From WHSW01 sp963846565 (GTDB taxonomy: Bacteria > Actinomycetota > Thermoleophilia > Solirubrobacterales > 70-9): DNA of 64,000 nucleotides. Position 1 is the first letter of the stretch. Each line of letters begins with the position of its first letter. The notes beneath the pieces are model-generated. The model ran no database searches and was not told where the DNA came from. It was given only the letters and a program-made list of their open reading frames with translations. This document shows, piece by piece, positions 26,093 through 33,305 of the stretch. Where the stretch lies: NCBI GenBank assembly GCA_963846565.1, contig CAWJWL010000004.1:129880-193879 (forward strand), read 5' to 3'. The position numbers and the translations under genes were made by a program.

Positions 26093-27787
26093 ATGCCTCG
26101 CCACGACGTCCTCGTCATCGGCGCCGGCCTCGCCGGCCAGCGCGCAGCCCTCGCCGCCGCGCAGGAGGGCGTCAGCGTGGGCATCGTCTCCAAGGTGCAT
26201 CCCGTGCGTTCGCACTCGAACGCGGCGCAGGGCGGGATCAACGCGGCGCTGCAGGAGGGCGACTCGTGGGAGTCGCACGCCTTCGACACGATCAAGGGCT
26301 CCGACTACCTCGGTGACCAGGACGCGATCGAGATCATGTGCCGCGAGGCGCCGGAGGAGATCCTCCACCTCGAGCACCTCGGCGTCCCCTTCCACCGAAA
26401 CAAGGAGGGCAAGCTCGGCACCCGGGCCTTCGGCGGCGCCTCCGCCGCGCGTACCTACTACGTCGCCGACATCACCGGCCAGGCGATCATGCACGTCCTC
26501 TACGAGCAGCTGATGAAGCACTCCGACGACGTCGACCGCTACGAGGAGTACTTCAACAGCGCGCTCGCGATCGACGAGTCGGGCGCCTGCGTCGGCGCGG
26601 TCATGCGCAACATCCGCGACGGCTCGACCGAGCTCTTCGAGGCCAAGAACGTGATCCTCGCGACCGGCGGCAACGGCCAGGTCTGGCAGCCGACGACGAA
26701 CGCGCTCATCTGCACCGGCGACGCGATCGCCCTCGCCTACCGCGCCGGGGCGGCCGTGATGGACATGGAGATGATCCAGTACCACCCGACGACTCTCGCC
26801 GGCAAGGGCTTCCTGATCACCGAGGGCGCTCGCGGCGAGGGCGCCCATCTGCTGAACGCGAAGGGCGAGCGGTTCATGGAGCGCTACGCGCCGAACAAGA
26901 TGGAGCTCGCGTCGCGCGACGTCGTCTCCCGCGCGGAGCAGACGGAGATCAACGAGGGCCGCGGCTTCCCCGACGGCACGGTCGCGCTGGACATCACCGT
27001 CGTGCCGAGGAAGCGGATCCACGAGGCCCTGCGCGAGATCGTCCTCGTCGGCCGCGACTTCGCGGGCGTCGACATCACCACCGAGCCGATCCACATCAAG
27101 CCCGGCAACCACTACACGATGGGTGGGATCAAGACGGATATCCACGGGGCCACCGAGATCCCGGGGCTGTACGCCGCGGGCGAGTGCGCCTGCGTCTCCG
27201 TCCATGGCGGCAACCGCCTCGGCGCCAATTCCTTGCTCGACACGCTGATCTTCGGCAAGCGCTCCGGCATCCACGCCGCGGAGCGCGCGAAGGAGACGGC
27301 CGCGGGCCGCGCGCCGAAGAGCGCGCTCACCGACGAGCGGGCGCGGGTCGATGAGATCTTCAGCCGCGAGCGCGGCTCCGGGCGCCGCGTCTCCGAGATC
27401 CGCAAGGAGCTCGGCCAGACGATGGACCGCTACGTCGCGGTCTTCCGCGACGCCGAGGGGATCCAGAAGGCGCACGAGATCGTCAAGCGCCTCCAGGAGG
27501 AGGCGACCACGGCCTACATCGACGACCACTCGAGCGTTTTCAACCAGGACCTGCTCGGAGCGCTCGAGCTCCGATTCATGCTCGACAACGCCGAGCTCGC
27601 CTGCATCGGCGCCCTGCATCGCGAGGAGAGCCGCGGCGCCCAGTTCCGAACCGACTTCCCGGAGCGCAACGACGACGAGTGGCTGAAGCACATCAACCTG
27701 ACCCTGAACGGCTCAGGCGACGAACCCGAGATCAACTACTCGGAGGTCACGATCACCGACTGGCAGCCAATGGAGAGGACCTACTAG
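26093..27787 (+). CDS. sdhA: Succinate dehydrogenase flavoprotein (SdhABE type)
   Basis: 564 residues. VLVIGAGLAGQRAALAAAQEG is the FAD fold; HSNAAQGGINAAL holds the FAD-linking His; YHPTTLAGKGFLITEGARGEGA, ASRDVVSRA and IKPGNHYTMGGIKTD carry active-site positions, and VHGGNRLGANSLLD follows. This second SdhA is only distantly related to the copy at 21797 and is the standard 560-590-residue type. It starts an operon with an SdhB and an SdhE. The gap to sdhB is 2 bp (TAGGGATG). Confidence 0.94.
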   Translation: MPRHDVLVIGAGLAGQRAALAAAQEGVSVGIVSKVHPVRSHSNAAQGGINAALQEGDSWESHAFDTIKGSDYLGDQDAIEIMCREAPEEILHLEHLGVPFHRNKEGKLGTRAFGGASAARTYYVADITGQAIMHVLYEQLMKHSDDVDRYEEYFNSALAIDESGACVGAVMRNIRDGSTELFEAKNVILATGGNGQVWQPTTNALICTGDAIALAYRAGAAVMDMEMIQYHPTTLAGKGFLITEGARGEGAHLLNAKGERFMERYAPNKMELASRDVVSRAEQTEINEGRGFPDGTVALDITVVPRKRIHEALREIVLVGRDFAGVDITTEPIHIKPGNHYTMGGIKTDIHGATEIPGLYAAGECACVSVHGGNRLGANSLLDTLIFGKRSGIHAAERAKETAAGRAPKSALTDERARVDEIFSRERGSGRRVSEIRKELGQTMDRYVAVFRDAEGIQKAHEIVKRLQEEATTAYIDDHSSVFNQDLLGALELRFMLDNAELACIGALHREESRGAQFRTDFPERNDDEWLKHINLTLNGSGDEPEINYSEVTITDWQPMERTY

Positions 27788-27789
27788 GG

Positions 27790-28956
27790 ATGGCCAACTA
27801 CACGCTTCGAGTCCGCCGGCAGAAGCCCGCCGAGGCCGGCCAGGGTCTCGCCGAGCCGTACTGGGAGGACTTCGACGTCGACCTCGACCCGACGCTCTCG
27901 GTCCTCGACGGCCTGCTGCAGGCGCGCGACCGCGACGACGGCTCGCTCTCGGTCCGCTGCTCCTGCCGCGCCGCGATCTGCGGCTCCTGCGGGGTGAAGA
28001 TCAACGGCGAGTCGACCCTTGCCTGCAAGACCCAGCTCGGTGAGGCGCAGCATGCCGCCGACCGCCATCCGCGTCCCTCGGCTGACAGCCATACGCCCGC
28101 AGGCGAAGCCGAGGACGTGGGGCAGGTGATTCTCGTGGAACCCATGGGGAACATGCCGGTGCTCAAGGACCTGGTGACGGACATGGAGTCCACCCACTGG
28201 ACCAAGATCCGCCGGGTAACGCCGTGGCTGCTCGACGACGGCGACCCGCCGGAGCGCGAGCGCGTCGTCCCGGCCGAGTCGATGGTCGACATCACGCAGA
28301 CGATCGCCTGCATCCAGTGCGGCGCCTGCGTGTCGGCCTGTCTCTCGCTGGAGGTCGACCCCGATTTCATCGGGCCCGCGGCGCTGGCGAAGGCGTACCG
28401 CTTCGTCGGCGACCCGCGCGACGTCGAGGGTCGCGAGCGTCTGTACGACCTCGCCCAGGACCCGCACGGAATTTACGACTGCACGCACTGCTTCTCGTGC
28501 ATCGACGCGTGCCCCAAGGGCGTCGCGCCGATGGACCAGATCATGCGCCTGCGCCGGGCCGCCGGCGACGAGGAGATCGCCGACAAGAACAACGGCCACA
28601 GCCACGAGATGGCCTTCGTCAAGATCATCGAGAAGAAGGGCACGCTGGACGAGTCACTGCTTTTGCAGGAGTCCTACGCGTTCGGAATCAAGGGGAAGCT
28701 GATCCCTAAGATGAGCGCGATCAAGGGCCTCGTCGGCTCGCTGCCGACCGCGATCCGCGGGATCCGCACCGGCAAGATGCGCTCGCTCTCGAAGCTGATC
28801 CCCGGCGTCCACCCGAAGCTTCCAGGCGACGCCCAGGGCCAGGTGAAACGGATCTACGAGCACACCGAGGAACACTCGGAGGAGCTCAACCTCTACATCG
28901 TCGGCGAGGACGGCGATGCCGAGCCCGAGCCCGACGAAACGAAGGAGTTGGCATGA
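27790..28956 (+). CDS. sdhB: Succinate dehydrogenase iron-sulfur subunit with HdrC-like extension
   Basis: 388 residues, far longer than the usual 230-260. Residues 56-72 have the [2Fe-2S] motif CSCRAAICGSCGVKING plus CK; CIQCGACVSAC and CTHCFSCIDACPKG bind the other clusters. An insertion of about 20 residues (HPRPSADSHTPAGEAEDVG, near 95-115) interrupts the ferredoxin domain end. The C-terminal 130 residues (from NGHSHEMAFVKIIEKKG) form a helical extension as in HdrC-like partners of CCG proteins. The ATG at 27790 was chosen; earlier in-frame codons lie in sdhA. It probably delivers electrons to the SdhE-like subunit encoded next (4-bp overlap). Confidence 0.9.
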   Translation: MANYTLRVRRQKPAEAGQGLAEPYWEDFDVDLDPTLSVLDGLLQARDRDDGSLSVRCSCRAAICGSCGVKINGESTLACKTQLGEAQHAADRHPRPSADSHTPAGEAEDVGQVILVEPMGNMPVLKDLVTDMESTHWTKIRRVTPWLLDDGDPPERERVVPAESMVDITQTIACIQCGACVSACLSLEVDPDFIGPAALAKAYRFVGDPRDVEGRERLYDLAQDPHGIYDCTHCFSCIDACPKGVAPMDQIMRLRRAAGDEEIADKNNGHSHEMAFVKIIEKKGTLDESLLLQESYAFGIKGKLIPKMSAIKGLVGSLPTAIRGIRTGKMRSLSKLIPGVHPKLPGDAQGQVKRIYEHTEEHSEELNLYIVGEDGDAEPEPDETKELA

Positions 28957-29855
28957 GCATGAAGCTGGCCTACTGGCCCGGCTGCGTATCGCGTGGCTTC
29001 ACCCCCGAGCTGCACGGCTCGATGTCGCTCGTCGCCGACAAGCTCGGGATCGAGCTGGTGACGCTCGATCGCGCCAACTGCTGCGGCGCCGGCGTGATCG
29101 CCGAGCACAACCAGGAGCTCGCCGACTCGCTCAACGCCCGCACGTTCGCGCTCGCCCAGTCGACCGGCCTCGCGATGATGAACATCTGCTCGACCTGCCA
29201 GGGCGCGCAGTCCGAGTGCCAGCAGCGCCTCGACGCGGACGCCGCCTACCGCGCCCACATCAACGAGCTGCTCGCGCCCGAGGGCCTCGAGTACCAGAAG
29301 GGCAAGGACGGCTTCGAGAACAAGAACTTCCTCTGGGTCCTGGTCGAGGACTACGGCCTCGATCAGCTGAAGCAGAAGGTCGTGCGGCCGCTCGGCGGCC
29401 TGCGCGTCGGTCCGTTCTACGGCTGCTACGTGATCCGGCCGAAGGAGCGCCTCGGCTACGACGAGCACCCCGAGCGCGACCTCTACCTGGAGAAGGTGAT
29501 CGAGGCGCTCGGCGGCGAGGTGGTCGAGTACGACGGCTCGCGCAAGTGCTGCGGCTTCCCCGTGATCACGATGAACAAGGACACCTCGCTGCGCCAGGCG
29601 GGCACGCACGTCGGCGACGCCCTCGACCAGGGCGCCGACTGCCTCGTCACCCCCTGCCCTCTCTGCCATCTGAACCTCGACATGCAGCAGCCGGAGGCGG
29701 CGAAGATCGTCAACCGCGATCTCGGGCTCGCCGTCCTCCACCTGCCCCAGCTCGTCGGCCTGGCGCTCGGCTACGAGCCGAGGGAGCTCGGGATGCGCAA
29801 GCACATCGCCAGCACCGGGTGGGTCGAGGAGCGACTCGCCGGCGTGCCGGTCTAG
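28953..29855 (+). CDS. SdhE-like CCG-domain subunit (HdrB family)
   Basis: 300 residues with two cysteine-rich CCG domains as in heterodisulfide reductase HdrB and archaeal SdhE: PGCVSRGF...ANCCGAGVIAEHN...STCQGAQ in the first half, YGCYVIRPKER...KCCGFPVITMN...CPLCHLNLD in the second. In SdhABE(F) complexes this protein replaces the cytochrome anchor and contacts quinone at the membrane surface. No transmembrane helix is seen here. The start is the ATG at 28953 (ATGAG overlap with sdhB); a second Met is 2 codons later. Confidence 0.9.
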   Translation: MSMKLAYWPGCVSRGFTPELHGSMSLVADKLGIELVTLDRANCCGAGVIAEHNQELADSLNARTFALAQSTGLAMMNICSTCQGAQSECQQRLDADAAYRAHINELLAPEGLEYQKGKDGFENKNFLWVLVEDYGLDQLKQKVVRPLGGLRVGPFYGCYVIRPKERLGYDEHPERDLYLEKVIEALGGEVVEYDGSRKCCGFPVITMNKDTSLRQAGTHVGDALDQGADCLVTPCPLCHLNLDMQQPEAAKIVNRDLGLAVLHLPQLVGLALGYEPRELGMRKHIASTGWVEERLAGVPV

Positions 29856-29866
29856 GGGTTCGGCGA

Positions 29867-30025
29867 ATGGCACACGAGGAGTTCAACGCCCCGCCGCCGC
29901 CGCCCGAGGTCGAGCAGGCCGCCCTGCTGGGTCACATCGAGGACGCGGTCAGCCTGTACATCAAGTTCACCGACGTGGAGCCCGAGGTCGCGCGCCAGGT
30001 CGTCGAGAAGCTCGCCGACGGCTGA
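29867..30025 (+). CDS. 52-residue acidic protein at the end of the sdhABE operon
   Basis: A small soluble protein, MAHEEF then a Pro run (NAPPPPPEVEQ) and an acidic helical part (EDAVSLYIKFTDVEPEVARQVVEKLAD). It begins 11 bp behind the SdhE stop codon in the same direction, so it probably belongs to the complex or its assembly. It has no Cys and no membrane segment, so it is not a classical SdhF anchor. I do not recognise the family. Confidence 0.65.
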   Translation: MAHEEFNAPPPPPEVEQAALLGHIEDAVSLYIKFTDVEPEVARQVVEKLADG

Positions 30026-30106
30026 CGTTCACGGGTTCAGGGGCGGCGCGACCTCTATGCTTGCCGCGGAGCGCCGGGAAGTCTGGTCGGCAAACGAGGT
30101 CTGACC

Positions 30107-31486
30107 ATGCCGCCTAGCGACAACTCTTCCGAACGCCGCATCGGCCGACGCTTCAAGCGTCCGTGGGTGCGCTCGAAGCGCCCGATCCCGCGCAAGGTCG
30201 TGCGGCCCTTGGAGCGCTTCCTGAACGAGGAGGCCGGGAGCGGTGGCCTGCTCCTCGCGGCCGCGGTTCTCGCCCTCGTGTGGAGCAACATCGATTCCAG
30301 CTCCTACGAGGAGTGGTGGACCACGACGCTGTCGATCGATCTCGGCAGCCTGAAGTTCGACGAGGACCTGCGCCACATCGTCAACGACCTGTTGATGGCG
30401 GTGTTCTTCTACGTCGTCACGCTCGAGGTGAAGCGGGAGTTCCTGTTCGGATCCCTGCGGGAGCGGGCAACGGCCATGGTGCCGGTGGCGGCGGCGCTCG
30501 GGACGATGGTCGGCGGGGCGCTCGTCTACGTCGCGGTCAACATCGACGGCGGCGTCCTGCAGGGCTGGGCCGTGCCGATCGCGACGGACATCGCCTTTGC
30601 CCTCGCCGTGCTCGGGGTCGCCGGCCGGAGGGCACCGCCCGAGTTGCGCGCGTTCCTGCTCACGCTGGCGGTAGTCGACGATCTCGGCACGATCGCCGTG
30701 ATCGCGGTCTTCTTCAGCGACGGGATCTCGCTTGCGTGGCTCGGAGGGGCTGTGGCCGTGGCGTTCGGCGTCTTCGTCATGCAGCGCATCGGGATCCGCT
30801 ACATGGCGGCCTACGTGATCGCGGCGGGGCTCTTGTGGATCACCGTGTTCGAGTCGGGCGTCCACGCGACGATCGCGGGCGTCGTGCTCGGCTTCCTGAC
30901 CCCGGCCGTCGCCTTTCACCGGCGCGAGCCGGCGGCCGAGGAGATCGGCAACCGTCTCACCGAGATCAGCGAGAGCGCGAACGAGGAGATCAGCGAAGCG
31001 AACATGTGGGAGACGTCCCGGCTCGCCGGGGAGGCCGTGTCCCCGCTGGCGCGGATGGAGGGACAGCTTCATCCGTGGAGCGCGTTCGCGATCCTGCCCC
31101 TGTTTGCGCTCGCCAACGCGGGCGTCACGCTCTCGCCCTCCGAGCTCGGGGACGCGTTGACGAGCCAGGTCGGCCTCGGCGTCATTCTCGGCCTCGTGAT
31201 CGGGGCACCCGTCGGGGGCATCCTCCTGGCCTGGCTGGTCGTGCGGGCGACGCCGACCCGCCTGCCGGATGGCCTCGGCTGGTCCCACATCGCCGGCGTC
31301 GCTCCGCTCAAGGGCATCGGGTTCACGGTGGCGATCTTCATCTCCCTGCTCGCGTTCGACTCCACGCTTGCCCAGGAGCAGGCGAAGGTCGCGATCCTGA
31401 TTGGCTCGACTCTCTCGGCGCTGATCGGCTACATGGCACTGCGGCTCGCCGTGCGCGCGTTCGGCACCGAGAAGGCGGACGGCTGA
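30107..31486 (+). CDS. nhaA: NhaA-type Na+/H+ antiporter
   Basis: 459 residues, about 12 transmembrane helices. Diagnostic parts are FYVVTLEVKREFLFGSL, GWAVPIATDIAFALAVLGVAG, LTLAVVDDLGTIAVIAVFF (the two ion-binding Asp of NhaA) and PLKGIGFTVAIFISLLAFD. Residues 1-40 are a basic cytoplasmic leader, and the loop around 270-310 is longer and acidic (NRLTEISESANEEISE) compared with E. coli NhaA (388). It exports Na+ in exchange for protons and controls pH. It is directly adjacent to the next antiporter-like gene (no gap). Confidence 0.94.
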   Translation: MPPSDNSSERRIGRRFKRPWVRSKRPIPRKVVRPLERFLNEEAGSGGLLLAAAVLALVWSNIDSSSYEEWWTTTLSIDLGSLKFDEDLRHIVNDLLMAVFFYVVTLEVKREFLFGSLRERATAMVPVAAALGTMVGGALVYVAVNIDGGVLQGWAVPIATDIAFALAVLGVAGRRAPPELRAFLLTLAVVDDLGTIAVIAVFFSDGISLAWLGGAVAVAFGVFVMQRIGIRYMAAYVIAAGLLWITVFESGVHATIAGVVLGFLTPAVAFHRREPAAEEIGNRLTEISESANEEISEANMWETSRLAGEAVSPLARMEGQLHPWSAFAILPLFALANAGVTLSPSELGDALTSQVGLGVILGLVIGAPVGGILLAWLVVRATPTRLPDGLGWSHIAGVAPLKGIGFTVAIFISLLAFDSTLAQEQAKVAILIGSTLSALIGYMALRLAVRAFGTEKADG

Positions 31487-32752
31487 GTGGCCGTCGCCAT
31501 CGCCACATTCCTGATCGCCCTCGCGCTGATCGCTTCCGAGCGGATCCACCGAACGAAAATCGCGCTCCTGGGCGCGGCGGTCGTCGTCCTGTTCACCGGC
31601 GACGCCTTCGACCAGGAACACGCGATCGAGTCGATCGACTTCAACACGATCGGCCTCCTCGCGGGGATGATGATCCTCGTCTACCTGACCCAGCAGACGG
31701 GGATCTACGACTACATCGCGATCCGCGCCGGTCAGATCTCGCGCGGCCGACCCCTTTATGTCGTCCTGGCGCTCGCCGGGACCACGGCGCTGCTCTCCGC
31801 CTTTCTCGACAATCTGACGACGATCCTGCTCGTCGTCCCGATCACGTTCCTGCTCGCGGACGCACTCGACATCGACCCGATTCCGCTCGTGGTGATCGAG
31901 GTGATCGCGTCGAATATCGGCGGCACCGCGACCCTGATCGGGGACCCGCCGAACATCATCATCGCCGGCGCCACTGACCTGTCGTTCAACGACTTCATCG
32001 TCAATCTCGCCCCCGTCGTGCTGGTCGCCTTCGTCGCGGTGATCGCGCTGCTCTACGTGATCTACCGACCGCAGCTCCAAATCGAGGAGAAGAACCGGCG
32101 CCTGGTGATGGAGCTCGACGCCGCCGCATCCATCCGCGATTCGAAGGAGCTGCGGCGCACGGTCCCGGTGCTCGTCCTCACCGTGCTCGCCTTCTTCGCC
32201 CACCAGGCGCTTCACATCGAGCCGGCGACCGTGGCACTGACGGGCGCGGCCATTGGGCTCCTGGTGACGACGATCCCACTCGAGGAGGCGCTGTCGAAGA
32301 TCGAGTGGCCGACGCTCTTCTTCTTCGTCGCCCTCTTCGTCATGGTCGGGGCACTCGAGGCGACAGGGGCGATCGGGGAGGTCGCGGACGCCGTCAAGGA
32401 CGTGACCGGCGGCGACCGCACCGCGGAGCTGTTCGGGGTGATGTGGACGGGCGCGATTGGCTCGGCCGTCGTCGACAACATCCCCTTCACCACGGCGATG
32501 ATCCCCGTCGTCAACGAGCTGCTCGCCGGCCGGACGGACGATGCGTACTGGTGGGCCCTTTCGCTCGGCGCCTGCTTCGGCGGCAACGCGACGATCATCG
32601 CCGCAGCGGCGAACGTCGCCGCGGCCGGGCTCACCGAGCGGGCCGGTTCGCCGATCGGGTTCGTCAGCTTTCTCCGGATCGGGATCCCGGCGACACTGCT
32701 CTCACTCGTGATCGCAAGCGCCTACGTCGGCGTCAGATACATCATCCTCTGA
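31487..32752 (+). CDS. ArsB/NhaD (SLC13-like ion transporter superfamily) permease
   Basis: 421 residues with about 11 transmembrane helices. The family signature is visible twice: ALLSAFLDNLTTILLVVPITFLLAD with SNIGGTATLIGDPPNIIIAGA in the first half, and GSAVVDNIPFTTAMIPVVNEL with ACFGGNATIIAAAANVAAAGL in the second. It belongs to the ArsB/P-protein/NhaD clan, with anion or Na+/H+ exchange as possible activity. The GTG start at 31487 follows the nhaA stop directly, so the two ion transporters are surely one operon with the CBS gene downstream. Confidence 0.9.
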   Translation: MAVAIATFLIALALIASERIHRTKIALLGAAVVVLFTGDAFDQEHAIESIDFNTIGLLAGMMILVYLTQQTGIYDYIAIRAGQISRGRPLYVVLALAGTTALLSAFLDNLTTILLVVPITFLLADALDIDPIPLVVIEVIASNIGGTATLIGDPPNIIIAGATDLSFNDFIVNLAPVVLVAFVAVIALLYVIYRPQLQIEEKNRRLVMELDAAASIRDSKELRRTVPVLVLTVLAFFAHQALHIEPATVALTGAAIGLLVTTIPLEEALSKIEWPTLFFFVALFVMVGALEATGAIGEVADAVKDVTGGDRTAELFGVMWTGAIGSAVVDNIPFTTAMIPVVNELLAGRTDDAYWWALSLGACFGGNATIIAAAANVAAAGLTERAGSPIGFVSFLRIGIPATLLSLVIASAYVGVRYIIL

Positions 32753-32765
32753 GGGAGGAGACCCC

Positions 32766-33230
32766 ATGCCCGACTCAATCGTCAAGGAAGCCATCCGCGA
32801 GATCACGCCGCTCGGCGCCGATGAGCAGGTCGGGCCGGCGGCGCGGAAGGTGATCGAAGCCGGCCTGCCAGCCCTCCCGGCGGTGGACAACGGCAAGTTC
32901 GTCGGCATCTTCGGCGAGCGCGAGTTCATGGCGGCGCTCTTCCCCGGCTACGTGCGCGAGCTCGCCTCTTCGGCGATGATCGGCCGCTCGATCGACGACG
33001 CGATCGAGCGCCGCGAGGGCTGTCGCCTCGAGCCGATCCGGACGTATCTGACCACGGACCATGTCCTCGTCGAGGACCAGTACTCGGACACCCAGCTCGC
33101 CGAGCTGTTCCTGCATCACCGAGTGCTGATCATCCCGATCGCGACGGAGGGTCGGGTGCACGCCGTCGTCACGCGCGCTGACTTCTTCCGCGGCCTTGCG
33201 GCAAAGCTCGGCCAGTTCAGCGACGTCTGA
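32766..33230 (+). CDS. Two-CBS-domain protein
   Basis: 154 residues consisting of two CBS motifs: IREITPLGADEQVGPAARKVIEAGLPALPAVDNGKFVGIFGERE, and TYLTTDHVLVEDQYSDTQLAELFLHHRVLIIPIATEGRVHAVVTRADFF. CBS pairs bind adenosine ligands and often regulate transporters. The gene follows the ArsB/NhaD-type permease by 13 bp, with GAGGGAGGAG as ribosome-binding site, so the protein may gate the two upstream transporters by energy state; that is inference. Confidence 0.88.
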   Translation: MPDSIVKEAIREITPLGADEQVGPAARKVIEAGLPALPAVDNGKFVGIFGEREFMAALFPGYVRELASSAMIGRSIDDAIERREGCRLEPIRTYLTTDHVLVEDQYSDTQLAELFLHHRVLIIPIATEGRVHAVVTRADFFRGLAAKLGQFSDV

Positions 33231-33305
33231 GCCGGAAGCGAATCAGCCGAGCTGCCGCGGTGTCGCCGGCGACCCGGCGAATGAACGCATGGCCGCGCGA
33301 GCCCA

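Noticed and set aside
30029..32215. 728-codon minus-strand frame opposite nhaA and the permease
   Set aside because: Composition is Asp/Arg/Glu-rich with no hydrophobic core, typical of the complement of membrane-protein genes in GC-rich DNA.
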